Positions 1 to 8,752 are shown, numbered from the stretch's first letter. The stretch: DNA of 64,000 nt from an uncultured Collinsella sp. (GCA_900539035.1 UQAU01000007.1:8970-72969); one strand, 5' to 3'. Numbers and translations: made by a program. The notes: generated by a model from the sequence alone, not told the origin.

Positions 1-1904
1 GCGCCCGTAAGGGCCTGGTCGATACCGCATCCCACACCTCGGACTCTGGTTACCTGACCCGCCGTCTGGTCGACGTGGCCCAGGACGTCATCGTCCGCGA
101 GGAGGACTGCGGTACGCACGAGGGCGTCACCTACAACCTCATCATCCCCGGCACCACCGACCTCAACACCGACCTCGTCGGCCGTTGCTTCATTGAGGAC
201 GTCGTCGCTCCCGATGGCACCGTGCTCTTTGAGCAGGACGGCTACATCGAGAAGGTCGCCGACATCCAGAAGATGGTCGATGCGGGCCTTAAGAAGGTCA
301 AGCTTCGCGCGCTGCTCACCTGCCGCTCCAAGTACGGCGTCTGCCAGAAGTGCTACGGCTGGGATCTTTCCACCCGTCGTCCGGTCGCCATCGGTACTGC
401 CGTCGGCATTATTGCCGCCCAGTCCATCGGCGAGCCCGGTACGCAGCTTACGATGCGTACCATTCACTCCGGCGGCGTCGCTGGCGTCGACGATATTACG
501 CAGGGTCTGCCTACGGTCAGCCGTATGTTCGATATCGTCGGCAACGTCAACGAGAAGATCCTGGGTCGCGAGGCCGAGCTGGCTCCGTACTCCGGCCACC
601 TCTCGATTAAGCCCGAGAAGTCCGAGTACGTGCTGACGCTCACCGACTCCGAGGATCACACCCGTGTCCTCGACGAGCGTCGCGTCCCCGCTTCGGTGCG
701 CTTTATGCCCGAGATCGAGGACGGCTGCGAGGTTCGCGCCGGCGACCAGATCACCAAGGGCTTCGTCAACTTCCGCAACCTGCGCAAGCTGACCGACATC
801 GAGTCGACGATGCACACCTTCGTCGAGAGCGTCAAGGACGTCTACACCAGCCAGGGCGTCGACCTGAACGACAAGCACATCGAGGTGCTCGCACGTCAGA
901 TGCTGCGTCGCGTTCAGATCACCAACCCCGGCGACTCCAAGTACCTGCTTGGTCAGTACGTCGACCGCTACGAGTTCGCCGACGAGGTCGAGCGCGTTGC
1001 CCGTCTGGGCGGTCAGGCTCCTGTGGCCGAGCCCGTCATCCTGGGTACGCTCAAGGTCGCGTCCAACATCGACTCCTGGCTGTCGAGCGCTTCGTTCATC
1101 CGTACCGCCGGCGTCCTTACCGAGGCTGCTATCGAGGGCAAGGTCGACCACCTGCTCGACCTTAAGTCCAACGTCATCGTCGGTAAGAAGATCCCGGCCG
1201 GTACTGGCCTCAAGCCGTACGCCAACGCCAAGCTGACGTATCGCACGGCTGACGGCTACGTGGACATCGACGGTCCGGCTTCGCCCAACGCCAAGTCGCT
1301 GCCCGAGTGGGCTCCGGTTGAGCTCAAGGACCTGGACGAGCAGCTCCCGCAGCAGCTCGACTGGGCCGGCTACGACGAGTTCGGTGGTGCTGACGGTTCG
1401 TTCACCCGCAACGGCCACACCATCTCCGCCGAGAAGGCTCGCCTGTACCTGTTCGACGACCTGGGCGTGTCGCAGCGCTGGACCAACAAGTTCAGCGAGG
1501 TCGGCATCGAGACGGTCGGCGACCTGGTCGGCAAGTCCGAGGAGGATCTGCTGCGCATTGATGGTATCGGTGCCAAGGCGATCGAGGAGCTCCGTGACGG
1601 CCTCGAGGCCCACGACTTGCTCTACATCCTCGAGAACAACGACGACGTTGCCGACGAGGAAGACCTCTCGCAGCTGCTGCAGATGGTCTTTAGCCCCGAC
1701 GGTCCGGACGATATCCTGCTGGGTACCTCCGCTCCGACGCATCACGCCGACGCCGACGAGGAGCTCCTGGGCGCCCCGATCGACGACAAGAAGGCTCCTG
1801 CCAACGGCGCGATCAACGAGGACATGGCTTCCCTCGACGAGCTGCTCAACCAGCTCGTGGACACCGACGACGCCGAAGAGGCCAAGGACAACGACGAGGA
1901 GTAA
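1..1904 (+). CDS. rpoC: RNA polymerase beta' subunit, C-terminal part (5' end outside window)
   Basis: This is the 3' part of rpoC, read in frame from base 3; the N-terminal part lies upstream. The second zinc site of beta' is visible: Cys codons at 108, 321, 342 and 351, giving the C-x6-C-x2-C spacing of the family. The trigger-loop region follows (QSIGEPGTQLTMRT at about 420-460). After the conserved end of beta' (around 1230) the protein runs on for more than 200 residues. This extension contains a helix-hairpin-helix segment (about 1500-1620, GIETVGDLVGKSEEDL then GIGAKAIEEL) that resembles the C-terminal domain of the alpha subunit, and it ends in a very acidic tail (about 1750-1904). 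Identity is certain. The meaning of the extension is inference. Confidence 0.97.
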   Translation, partial: ARKGLVDTASHTSDSGYLTRRLVDVAQDVIVREEDCGTHEGVTYNLIIPGTTDLNTDLVGRCFIEDVVAPDGTVLFEQDGYIEKVADIQKMVDAGLKKVKLRALLTCRSKYGVCQKCYGWDLSTRRPVAIGTAVGIIAAQSIGEPGTQLTMRTIHSGGVAGVDDITQGLPTVSRMFDIVGNVNEKILGREAELAPYSGHLSIKPEKSEYVLTLTDSEDHTRVLDERRVPASVRFMPEIEDGCEVRAGDQITKGFVNFRNLRKLTDIESTMHTFVESVKDVYTSQGVDLNDKHIEVLARQMLRRVQITNPGDSKYLLGQYVDRYEFADEVERVARLGGQAPVAEPVILGTLKVASNIDSWLSSASFIRTAGVLTEAAIEGKVDHLLDLKSNVIVGKKIPAGTGLKPYANAKLTYRTADGYVDIDGPASPNAKSLPEWAPVELKDLDEQLPQQLDWAGYDEFGGADGSFTRNGHTISAEKARLYLFDDLGVSQRWTNKFSEVGIETVGDLVGKSEEDLLRIDGIGAKAIEELRDGLEAHDLLYILENNDDVADEEDLSQLLQMVFSPDGPDDILLGTSAPTHHADADEELLGAPIDDKKAPANGAINEDMASLDELLNQLVDTDDAEEAKDNDEE

Positions 1905-1910
1905 CTAGTT

Positions 1911-1932
1911 CCGCCGTTCTAACGAACGGCGG
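1911..1932 (+). terminator. Hairpin just after rpoC
   Basis: Perfect 9-bp stem CCGCCGTTC / GAACGGCGG with a TAAC loop, 7 bases after the rpoC stop. No U-run follows directly, so it may be a weak terminator or an mRNA 3'-end stabiliser. Confidence 0.5.
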
Positions 1933-2137
1933 CGATCTCCGTCGCTGCGCGGCCCCCCCAGCAACAAAATGTAATTAAAAAAGCAGGGCATGGCCAAAAA
2001 GGGAAAGCCCAGGCGTTTTGATTCCCCCATGTTACCGCGTGGGGCCGCGCGCATGCGGTAGCGCCCCCTGTTGCGTTCCGTCGATCCCTTGCCAATAAGG
2101 GGCAGGGTTTTTTTGGTAGGTTTTTCCTGCTTGAATT

Positions 2138-2166
2138 TGAAACATTCCGTTCGGTCAAAGCGTATC
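2138..2166 (+). promoter_or_regulatory. Possible ECF-type promoter of the sigma factor gene
   Basis: TGAAAC at 2138-2143 and CGTATC at 2161-2166 are separated by 17 bp. This resembles the GGAAC/CGTC pattern of ECF sigma promoters and would make the downstream sigma gene self-activating. The match is by eye only. The rest of the 310-bp gap after rpoC holds nothing else that I recognise. Confidence 0.4.
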
Positions 2167-2214
2167 TATGGTGAGGGCCTCAGCAAGAAACATCAGCATC
2201 ACCGGGAGGTGATT

Positions 2215-2733
2215 ATGGAAGAACAAGCTTTTAGACAGGCGGTTGAAGATCACAGGGATGTCGTGTTTCGAATCGCGTTGACGTACCTGCGTGATCGCGC
2301 CGACGCCGACGATGTTGCTCAAGACGTCTTTCTTAAGTTGCTTAAAAGCGATGGAAACTTTGAAAGTTGGGAACATCTTCGTCGATGGCTTATCCGGGTC
2401 ACGATCAATGAATGCAAATCGCTCTTTAGGAAGCCATGGAGGCGTGTGGAGGATATTGAGAACCTGGCCGATTCGCTTTCGGCGGCGCAGGATGAGACCA
2501 AGGCGGTCCTGTCAGATGTCATGCGGCTTCCGGAGCGATTCCGTGTTCCCATCGTGCTCTATTACTATCTGGGCTTTTCGACCTCAGAGATTGCCGAGTT
2601 GCTGCACGTACCAGCCGCGACCGTTCGAACGCGTTTAGCTCGCGGTCGATCGAAGCTCAAATTCATCCTAGAGGAGGGCGACCGTGAAATCCAATCAAAT
2701 CAAGCAGGCCTTCGAGTCCATCCAAGCCGATAG
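2215..2733 (+). CDS. ECF-family RNA polymerase sigma factor
   Basis: A 172-residue sigma-70 family protein of ECF size. Region 2 is seen in DADDVAQDVFLKLL (about residues 28-41). Region 4 is seen in LPERFRVPIVLYYYLGFSTSEIAELL followed by the recognition helix region TVRTRLARGRSKLK (about 110-155). The frame is open further upstream to 2071, but the ATG at 2215 is preceded by GGGAGGTG and gives the normal ECF length. The next gene starts inside its 3' end (50-bp overlap), which implies translational coupling to the partner anti-sigma factor. It probably directs a cell-envelope or peptide stress regulon; the target is not known from sequence. Confidence 0.9.
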   Translation: MEEQAFRQAVEDHRDVVFRIALTYLRDRADADDVAQDVFLKLLKSDGNFESWEHLRRWLIRVTINECKSLFRKPWRRVEDIENLADSLSAAQDETKAVLSDVMRLPERFRVPIVLYYYLGFSTSEIAELLHVPAATVRTRLARGRSKLKFILEEGDREIQSNQAGLRVHPSR

Positions 2734-3760
2734 CGACCTTGCCGACCGTGTTATTGATGCTGCGGCTGGAGAGCTGCTTCGTCGAAAGGGTCACGCGAAG
2801 CCTCTGTATGTTGCCGTAATCGGATGTCTTGCCGGAGTGTTGGCGACCGGAGGGGTCGCCTACGCCGTTATCAATTCCAGCTATTTTGCCTCAGCCTGGG
2901 GAAACCACGGCAATGGGGATTCCATTACCTGGACCAACGGCGGCTCATCGGGGGCTAAATACACCTACAGCAGAGAGTTTGGTGACGGCATTGCGCCCCA
3001 AAGCCTGGAGGGCACAGTCCAGAAGGTTAATCTGTCCGTCGAGGGTAACGGCTATACGCTTGATATCCATGAGATGGCTATCGATAAAAACGGTTGCGGT
3101 GCCGTGACGTTTACGTTGTCCAATCCAAATGGTGTTAACTACTACAAGCCGGCAGCAGAGACTGGCGAACTTGTTCTCTATGGTGAAGAAGAACAAGGCA
3201 TCGGCACGCCCAGCATGAACTTCGGCGAGGAATGGGCTGATACGCGCTGCACAATTGATAAGGACACATCAAGCGACACGGTCATTAAAGGCACGATGTA
3301 CTTTGCCTCGTGGAATCGCGAGCGAGATTTGCGACATGCGGTCACCTGGAATATCTGCTGGACTGAGGGCGAAGGCGAGGATGCGAAGCCGTTCGAAGCA
3401 TCGACGCCCGAGTTTAGCGTTGGAGCGTACGTCGATACAAAGGAACTCCGCTCCGGTGACTCGCCTCTTGAGATTAGCCCGTTTTCCATCCAGACGCACA
3501 TCGATGATCTGGGCATTGACGCAGTCACGAAAAAGTTGACCGTTACCTACAAGGATGGATCGGAGCAGATTATCGAAGATGATGCTGCGGGCGCGTACAA
3601 TTTCTATGTCTCGCTGACGCGCAATAGCGGAGAGAACATCTCGGTGCCGACAAAACTGATCAATGTCGATCAAGTGGTCTCGGTAACCCTTGAGGGCACG
3701 AGGTACACATCAACAGGAGAGACCGAAACAGAAGTACCCTTTACCATCGTCTATTCGTAA
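2684..3760 (+). CDS. Membrane-anchored anti-sigma-like protein with large extracytoplasmic domain
   Basis: 358 residues, GTG start at 2684 with GAGGAGG just upstream, overlapping the sigma gene by 50 bp. The architecture is a short cytoplasmic segment (1-40), one membrane helix (about 41-62, VAVIGCLAGVLATGGVAYAV) and a roughly 290-residue outer part rich in beta-strand-like sequence. This is the layout of DUF4179-type anti-sigma factors encoded next to ECF sigma genes. The N-terminus would hold the sigma factor at the membrane and the outer part would sense a signal. Assignment rests on context and topology; no catalytic motif is visible. A terminator follows at once. Confidence 0.7.
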   Translation: MKSNQIKQAFESIQADSDLADRVIDAAAGELLRRKGHAKPLYVAVIGCLAGVLATGGVAYAVINSSYFASAWGNHGNGDSITWTNGGSSGAKYTYSREFGDGIAPQSLEGTVQKVNLSVEGNGYTLDIHEMAIDKNGCGAVTFTLSNPNGVNYYKPAAETGELVLYGEEEQGIGTPSMNFGEEWADTRCTIDKDTSSDTVIKGTMYFASWNRERDLRHAVTWNICWTEGEGEDAKPFEASTPEFSVGAYVDTKELRSGDSPLEISPFSIQTHIDDLGIDAVTKKLTVTYKDGSEQIIEDDAAGAYNFYVSLTRNSGENISVPTKLINVDQVVSVTLEGTRYTSTGETETEVPFTIVYS

Positions 3761-3765
3761 GGTCT

Positions 3766-3800
3766 AGGCCGCTTCCCAAGAGGGGAAGCGGCCTATTTTG
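3766..3800 (+). terminator. Rho-independent terminator after the anti-sigma gene
   Basis: Perfect 12-bp stem (3766-3777 with 3783-3794, AGGCCGCTTCCC / GGGAAGCGGCCT), 5-nt loop, followed by ATTTTG. It ends the sigma/anti-sigma operon. Confidence 0.85.
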
Positions 3801-3892
3801 CGTTAAATGGACGGTTAGATTGAACGCTATTTGTCTGATTCTTGGAAGAACGTGGCAAATGGATGCGAATCACCGTGAAGAGCGACATTTCC

Positions 3893-3936
3893 CCAGATAA
3901 AACCGACCAAAATAAACCTGTCCCTATTTGGCAGGT
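3893..3936. repeat. Intergenic palindromic repeat, AACCTGTCCC family, copy 1
   Basis: CCAGATAAAACC, then CCAAAATAAACCTGTCCC and TATTTGGCAGGT. The same stretch recurs at 29828-29875. In the second copy the flanks form a near-perfect stem around AACCTGTCCC; here the left arm has drifted (GACC instead of TGCC). Probably a dispersed miniature repeat. Confidence 0.75.
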
Positions 3937-3958
3937 GGCGTTGCTCTGGCGAGCACGT

Positions 3959-4099
3959 CGGATTCCCGGAACGGGCCGCACGCTGTTTAAGTTTGTCGCG
4001 AGTTCCGCACGCAAAGGAAAGCACTTAATGTGCTTTCCGTCTTGCGCAGGACTGTAGAGCAGCAAACTTAAACAGCGGGCGGCCCGTTCCGGGAATCCG
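3959..4099. repeat. Fold-back element, copy 1: 37-bp inverted arms around a conserved 67-nt core
   Basis: Arm 3959-3995 pairs with 4063-4099 at 36 of 37 positions. The core (3996-4062) begins TCGCGAGTTCCGCACG, holds a perfect hairpin GGAAAGCAC-TTAAT-GTGCTTTCC (4016-4038) and ends GCAGGACTGTAGAGCAG. The core recurs at 21273-21339 with 61 of 67 bases identical, whereas the outer arms of the two copies are unrelated except for the innermost bases. Differences in the core hairpin are compensatory (A-T here, G-C there). It lies about 60 bp upstream of the rpsL promoter region. It could be a structured RNA, a transcription insulator or a non-autonomous mobile element. Confidence 0.85.
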
Positions 4100-4182
4100 C
4101 CCCCGCGCACAGGAGGGGATTCCTTTTGTGTAGGCTTTGCGGAAATATGGCTATTTTGGGATACGCCCGGCGGCGTGGTCTG

Positions 4183-4211
4183 TTGACGGCACAGCTAACG
4201 CCACGTATCCT
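4183..4211 (+). promoter_or_regulatory. Sigma-70 type promoter of the str operon
   Basis: TTGACG (4183-4188), 17-bp spacer, TATCCT (4206-4211), about 90 bp before rpsL. Just upstream, GGGATACGCCCGG (4158-4170) matches a motif also found before rplC, rplB and rplE. Confidence 0.7.
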
Positions 4212-4304
4212 ATCGAACTGCGTGTTTCGTAGGGGGATGCTGACCCCTCGATTCAAGCCGTTGCACTTTACAGAAAGCTGGAATCATTCGAGAAGGAGTA
4301 CGCT

Positions 4305-4682
4305 TTGCCTACTATTAACCAGCTGGTTCGCCAGGGCCGTCGTTCCGTGCCCAAGAAGTCCAAGAACGCTGCTCTGCAGCACAACTCCCAGAAGCGCGGC
4401 GTGTGCACCCGCGTCTTCACCACGAGCCCCAAGAAGCCGAACTCGGCTCTTCGTAAGGTTGCCCGTGTTCGCCTTGTCAACGGCATCGAAGTTACTGCTT
4501 ACATCCCGGGTGAGGGCCACAACCTGCAGGAGCACTCCATCGTGCTCGTCCGCGGCGGTCGTGTCCGTGACCTCCCTGGTGTCCGTTATCACGTCATCCG
4601 TGGCGCCTACGACGCTGCTCCGGTCCAGAACCGTATGCAGGCCCGTTCCAAGTACGGTGCTAAGCGCCCCAAGGCCAAATAA
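4305..4682 (+). CDS. rpsL: 30S ribosomal protein S12
   Basis: 125 residues, full length for bacterial S12, which sits at the decoding centre of the 30S subunit. The start is a TTG at 4305 with GAAGGAG upstream; this gives the universal N-terminus [11 protein letters not shown]. Lys43 in the [11 protein letters not shown] loop is retained. Residue 88 in [13 protein letters not shown] is Arg where most bacteria have Lys. Lys-to-Arg at this position is a classic streptomycin-resistance change in Mycobacterium tuberculosis and E. coli. First gene of the str operon, 73 bp ahead of rpsG. Confidence 0.98.
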   Translation: MPTINQLVRQGRRSVPKKSKNAALQHNSQKRGVCTRVFTTSPKKPNSALRKVARVRLVNGIEVTAYIPGEGHNLQEHSIVLVRGGRVRDLPGVRYHVIRGAYDAAPVQNRMQARSKYGAKRPKAK

Positions 4683-4755
4683 GCCAGATAACGTTTTGAT
4701 ACTTTCGCCGTGTGCCGCCTAAGCGCCGCACGGTAGACACTTAAGGAGATTTCAC

Positions 4756-5229
4756 ATGCCGCGTCGTGCAGCAGCTAATCGTCGTGAGGTTCAGCCTGAC
4801 GCCGTTTACAACAACCGCCTGGTGACTCAGCTCATCAACAAGGTCCTTCTTGACGGCAAGAAGGCCACCGCTGAGCGCATCGTTTACACCGCTTTCGAGA
4901 TCGTTGCCGAGAAGTCCGAGGGTGGCGACGCTCTCGCTACCTTCAAGAAGGCTATGGACAACGTCAAGCCCACGCTCGAGGTTAAGCCCAAGCGTGTCGG
5001 TGGCGCTACTTATCAGGTCCCGATGGAGGTCAACTCTCGTCGTTCCACCGCTCTGGGTATCCGCTGGATCGTCAACTTCTCCCGCGCTCGCAAGGAGAAG
5101 ACCATGGCCGAGCGTCTCGCCAACGAGATCCTCGACGCTTCCAACGGCCTGGGCGCTTCCGTCAAGAAGCGTGAGGACGTCTTTAAGATGGCCGAGGCCA
5201 ACCGCGCGTTCTCTCACTATCGTTGGTAA
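4756..5229 (+). CDS. rpsG: 30S ribosomal protein S7
   Basis: 157 residues, normal S7 length. S7 nucleates assembly of the 30S head by binding the 3' domain of 16S rRNA. Typical sequence [15 protein letters not shown] at the start and [11 protein letters not shown] in the middle. ATG at 4756 preceded by AAGGAG. In the canonical str order between rpsL and fusA; in other bacteria S7 represses its own operon by binding the rpsL-rpsG gap. The gap here contains a 7-bp hairpin (CCGTGTG / CGCACGG) that could serve this, which is inference. Confidence 0.98.
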   Translation: MPRRAAANRREVQPDAVYNNRLVTQLINKVLLDGKKATAERIVYTAFEIVAEKSEGGDALATFKKAMDNVKPTLEVKPKRVGGATYQVPMEVNSRRSTALGIRWIVNFSRARKEKTMAERLANEILDASNGLGASVKKREDVFKMAEANRAFSHYRW

Positions 5230-5248
5230 GTTAAGGTAAGGAACTAAC

Positions 5249-7348
5249 ATGGCTAAGCCTAAGTACAAGCTTTCCGATACCCGTAACATCGGCATCATGG
5301 CCCACATCGATGCCGGTAAGACCACCACGACCGAGCGTATTCTTTACTACACCGGTAAGACCCACAAGATCGGTGAGGTCCATGAGGGCGCTGCCACCAT
5401 GGACTGGATGGTTCAGGAGCAGGAGCGCGGCGTAACCATTACCTCCGCTGCTACCACGTGCTTCTGGAACAAGGACGGTAAGGACTACCGCATCCAGATC
5501 ATCGACACCCCGGGCCACGTTGACTTCACCGCCGAGGTCGAGCGCTGCCTGCGCGTTCTCGATGGCGCTGTCGCCGTCTTCGACGCCGTTGCCGGCGTTC
5601 AGCCCCAGTCTGAGACCGTTTGGCGTCAGGCTTCTACCTTCAACGTCCCCCGCATCGCCTTCATCAACAAGTATGACCGCGTGGGCGCCGACTTCTTCAA
5701 CGCTATCGAGACCATGAAGGATCGTCTCGACGCTAACGCCGTGGCCGCTCAGGTCCCGATGGGCGCCGAGGACAACTTCTGGGGCGTCATCGACCTGGTT
5801 ACCATGACTGCATGGGACTTCAAGGCCGACGAGAAGGGTATGACCTACCCCGAGCCGATGGACGAGATCCCGGCTGAGTTTGCCGACATCGCTGCCACCA
5901 AGCGCGAGGAGCTCCTTGACGCTGCTGCCAGCTTTGACGACGAGCTCATGGAGAAGATCCTCATGGAGGAGGACTTCACCGTCGAGGAGCTCAAGGCTGC
6001 TCTGCGCAAGGGCGTTCTGGCCAACGAGCTCAACCTCGTCTTTGTGGGCTCCGCCTACAAGAACAAGGGCGTCCAGGAGCTGCTCGACGCTGTTGTCGAC
6101 TACCTGCCCAGCCCGCTCGACGTCGAGGCCGTCACCGGTACCGATCCGGACACCGGCGAGGAGATCCAGCGTCATCCTTCCTTCGACGAGCCCTTCTCCG
6201 GCCTGGTCTTCAAGATCATGACCGACCCGTTCGTCGGTAAGCTCACCTACGTCCGCGTTTACTCCGGCCGCGCCGAGTCCGGCTCCTACGTGGTCAACGC
6301 TTCCAACGGTCAGCGCGAGCGCCTCGGCCGCATCCTCGAGATGAACGCCGCCGAGCGTATCGACCGTGACGACGCTGCCGCCGGCGACATCGTCGCTTGC
6401 GTCGGCTTCAAGAACTCCACCACCGGCGACACCCTGTGCGCTGAGGGCAAGGAGATCGTCCTCGAGAAGATCGAGTTCGCTAAGCCCGTTATCGACGTTG
6501 CCATCGAGCCCAAGACCAAGGCCGAGCAGGACAAGATGTCCCTTGCTCTGACCAAGCTCGCCGAGGAGGACCCGACCTTCCAGGTGTCCACCAACCACGA
6601 GACCGGCCAGACCATCATCGCCGGCATGGGCGAGCTGCACCTCGAGATCATCGTCGACCGTCTGCTCCGCGAGTTCAAGGTTGACGCTAACGTCGGTAAG
6701 CCCCAGGTTGCCTACCGCGAGACCGCTGGTCACGACGTCGAGAAGGCTGAGGGCAAGTTCGTCCGTCAGTCCGGCGGTCGCGGTCAGTACGGCCACGCTG
6801 TCATCAAGCTCGAGAAGATGGAGGAGGGCTTCGGCTACGAGTTCGTCAACGCTATCGTCGGCGGCGTCGTGCCCAAGGAGTACATCCCGTCCATCGACAA
6901 GGGCATCCAGGAGGCCCTGAACACCGGTGTTATCGCCGGCTTCCCGGTCCTCGACGTCAAGGTCACCCTGTTCGACGGTTCTTACCACGAGGTCGACTCC
7001 TCCGAGGCCGCCTTCAAGATCGCCGGTTCCATGGCTATCAAGGACGCCCTCAAGAAGTCCGATCCGCAGCTGCTCGAGCCGATCATGGCTGTCGAGGTCG
7101 AGACCCCCGAGCAGTACATGGGCGACGTTATGGGCAACCTCTCCGGTCGCCGCGGCAAGATCGAGGGTATGGAGGATCGCAAGAACAGCAAGCTCATCCG
7201 TGCCAAGGTGCCGCTGGGCGAGATGTTCGGTTACGCTACCGACCTTCGCTCCCAGACCCAGGGCCGTGCATCCTACACGATGCAGTTCGACTCTTATGAG
7301 CCCGCGCCCAAGTCCATCGTGGACGAGGTCATGAGCAAGAACGCCTAA
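5249..7348 (+). CDS. fusA: Elongation factor G
   Basis: 699 residues, the standard length of the ribosomal translocase GTPase. The P-loop ([15 protein letters not shown], about residues 17-31), switch II (DTPGHVDF, about 87-94) and the NKYD guanine-specificity motif are all intact. Domains II to V follow without interruption to the C-terminus. It follows rpsG by 19 bp with AAGGTAAGGA as ribosome binding site. Codon use is strongly biased as expected for a highly expressed gene. In most bacteria tuf comes next; here rpsJ does, so EF-Tu must be encoded elsewhere. Confidence 0.98.
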   Translation: MAKPKYKLSDTRNIGIMAHIDAGKTTTTERILYYTGKTHKIGEVHEGAATMDWMVQEQERGVTITSAATTCFWNKDGKDYRIQIIDTPGHVDFTAEVERCLRVLDGAVAVFDAVAGVQPQSETVWRQASTFNVPRIAFINKYDRVGADFFNAIETMKDRLDANAVAAQVPMGAEDNFWGVIDLVTMTAWDFKADEKGMTYPEPMDEIPAEFADIAATKREELLDAAASFDDELMEKILMEEDFTVEELKAALRKGVLANELNLVFVGSAYKNKGVQELLDAVVDYLPSPLDVEAVTGTDPDTGEEIQRHPSFDEPFSGLVFKIMTDPFVGKLTYVRVYSGRAESGSYVVNASNGQRERLGRILEMNAAERIDRDDAAAGDIVACVGFKNSTTGDTLCAEGKEIVLEKIEFAKPVIDVAIEPKTKAEQDKMSLALTKLAEEDPTFQVSTNHETGQTIIAGMGELHLEIIVDRLLREFKVDANVGKPQVAYRETAGHDVEKAEGKFVRQSGGRGQYGHAVIKLEKMEEGFGYEFVNAIVGGVVPKEYIPSIDKGIQEALNTGVIAGFPVLDVKVTLFDGSYHEVDSSEAAFKIAGSMAIKDALKKSDPQLLEPIMAVEVETPEQYMGDVMGNLSGRRGKIEGMEDRKNSKLIRAKVPLGEMFGYATDLRSQTQGRASYTMQFDSYEPAPKSIVDEVMSKNA

Positions 7349-7408
7349 GTTCGAGCTCCCTGTTACGTAATCCGCGAGAACATCTCTCGCACTCTTTGGA
7401 GGTTTAAG

Positions 7409-7717
7409 TTGGCTACCCAGAAGATCCGCATTCGCCTCAAGGGCTATGATCACGAGGTCGTCGATCAGTCCGCGAAGCTCATCGTCGAGACCGCTCAGAA
7501 GACCGGCGCTCGCGTTTCCGGTCCTGTCCCCCTGCCCACCGAGCGCAACCTGTACACGGTTATCCGCTCGCCGCACGTGAACAAGGACTCCCGTGAGCAG
7601 TTCGAGATGCGCACTCACAAGCGCCTCATCGACATCCTCGACCCCACCTCGGGCACCGTTGATTCGCTCATGCGTCTCGACCTCCCCGCTGGCGTCGACA
7701 TCGACATCAAGCTCTAA
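7409..7717 (+). CDS. rpsJ: 30S ribosomal protein S10
   Basis: 102 residues, full length. TTG start at 7409 behind TTTGGAGG, giving [18 protein letters not shown]10 is a 30S head protein and in other bacteria also the NusG/NusE contact in transcription antitermination. It normally opens the S10 operon directly before rplC. Here it closes the str operon behind fusA, a terminator follows, and rplC is 13.9 kb away on the same strand. The split is described among the findings. Confidence 0.98.
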   Translation: MATQKIRIRLKGYDHEVVDQSAKLIVETAQKTGARVSGPVPLPTERNLYTVIRSPHVNKDSREQFEMRTHKRLIDILDPTSGTVDSLMRLDLPAGVDIDIKL

Positions 7718-7739
7718 GCGATATCGTTCATAGCTTAAA

Positions 7740-7778
7740 GGGCCCCGCTGCCGTTACGGTAGCGGGGCCCTTTTGTTT
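7740..7778. terminator. Strong bidirectional terminator between rpsJ and birA
   Basis: GGGCCCCGCTGCCG / CGGTAGCGGGGCCC stem (14 pairs, one G-U) with a TTA loop, followed by TTTTGTTT. It serves the convergent rpsJ (+) and, because A-rich bases precede the stem, possibly also birA (-). Confidence 0.95.
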
Positions 7779-7833
7779 TGAATGATGGTTTTGGACCGCC
7801 GGGCAAGGCTGTCGAGAGCGTGGTTGTGATGCC

Positions 7834-8610
7834 CTATTTGCTCAAGGGACGCAAAGACGCCTCCTCAAAATGGAAGAAACGCAAGCCGTCTTTCGTTTCG
7901 ATGCACGCGCGACCAAAGCCATCGACCGTTTTAAAGATGCCTCGCGCCAGCTCGTCTCCAGCGGGGGAGCGGGCGATAACGTGCTCCCCGATCCAATTGA
8001 GGTGAGCGATATATTCGTCGCGGACGGGCGCGAGCGGACCGGCGTCTTCTCCCTTGGCGTTGAGCAGATCTGTCCATACGTCCACAGCGTTTACGACGGT
8101 GTGATAGACCTCCTTGAGCAGCAGATCGACGGCGGGAACGCTCTCGTTGAGATCCGAGAGACCGATTGCCGGCAGGCCGCCATCGGGAACCTCCGAGGGT
8201 ACATAGTTCACATTGACGCCAATGCCGCAGACGGCGAAAGGTTTGCCTTCGTTATCGCGTGCCGCTTCGACCAGAATGCCGCCGAGCTTGCGTCCTCGCG
8301 CGATCAGATCGTTGGGCCATTTGAGGTCAATCTCGTTTGCAAGGCCCTGTTTTTCGAGCGCCGCAAGCACCGCTAGGCCGCTGACGGCGGCAAGACCAGA
8401 GTACTTTGCGGGATTAACGCATGGACGCAGGACAATCGAAAGCAAGAGGTTGCCGGCGGTTGAATCCCACTTGTGGCCGCGCCGGCCGCGTCCTGCCGTT
8501 TGCGCGCGGGCGGCAAGTCCTGTGCCGTGTGGCGCTCCCTGTTTTCCTGCTTCGAGCAGGTCATCGTTGGTCGATCCGGTTACGTCGACAATCGTTAATT
8601 GGGCATCCAT
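7834..8610 (-). CDS. birA: Biotin--[acetyl-CoA-carboxylase] ligase, group I (no DNA-binding domain)
   Basis: 258 residues when started at the ATG at 8610, which has AAGGAGGTAGC upstream; the frame is open a further 27 codons but these have no family match. It activates biotin as biotinyl-AMP and transfers it to the biotin carboxyl carrier protein encoded by accB in the divergent operon. The biotin/ATP loop GRGRRGHKWDS and KWPNDLIARGRKLGGIL are clear. An N-terminal helix-turn-helix is absent, so this ligase should not act as a repressor. Its place beside the fatty acid operon fits its job in building acetyl-CoA carboxylase. Confidence 0.93.
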   Translation of the reverse strand: MDAQLTIVDVTGSTNDDLLEAGKQGAPHGTGLAARAQTAGRGRRGHKWDSTAGNLLLSIVLRPCVNPAKYSGLAAVSGLAVLAALEKQGLANEIDLKWPNDLIARGRKLGGILVEAARDNEGKPFAVCGIGVNVNYVPSEVPDGGLPAIGLSDLNESVPAVDLLLKEVYHTVVNAVDVWTDLLNAKGEDAGPLAPVRDEYIAHLNWIGEHVIARSPAGDELARGIFKTVDGFGRACIETKDGLRFFHFEEASLRPLSK

Positions 8611-8704
8611 AGCGGCTGCTACCTCCTTATTGAATAAGTGAATGACGCAATGGTGTCGAGAGATAGACACAATGTGAAGCCTTTGTCGCATTTGGACAAT
8701 TTAA

Positions 8705-8720
8705 TGTTAACACGTCAACA
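8705..8720. promoter_or_regulatory. Palindromic operator-like site 1 in the birA-fabH gap
   Basis: TGTTAACACGTCAACA, a near-perfect palindrome of form TGTTRAC-N2-GTYAACA. It overlaps the probable -35 region of the fab promoter, whose -10 would be TATCCT at 8736-8741. A repressor bound here would block transcription. Confidence 0.65.
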
Positions 8721-8752
8721 AAGACTGAAATGCGCTATCCTCTCTTGGTCGA

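Noticed and set aside
2071..2214. Longer start for the ECF sigma factor
   Set aside because: The upstream codons cross the probable promoter and have no family similarity, while the ATG at 2215 has a clear GGGAGGTG.
3959..4099. CRISPR repeat, retron or tRNA-like element as explanation of the fold-back elements
   Set aside because: There is no array, no reverse transcriptase or Cas gene nearby, and the core does not fold as a cloverleaf.
5231..7618. 795-codon open frame on the minus strand over fusA and rpsJ
   Set aside because: It is antisense to two universally conserved genes and arises from their strong G/C third-position bias; the translation is low-complexity Leu/Val/Gly/Asp-rich.
7834..8610. 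BirA as the repressor that binds the paired palindromes upstream of fabH
   Set aside because: The encoded ligase starts directly with the catalytic domain and lacks the N-terminal helix-turn-helix found in repressor-type BirA.
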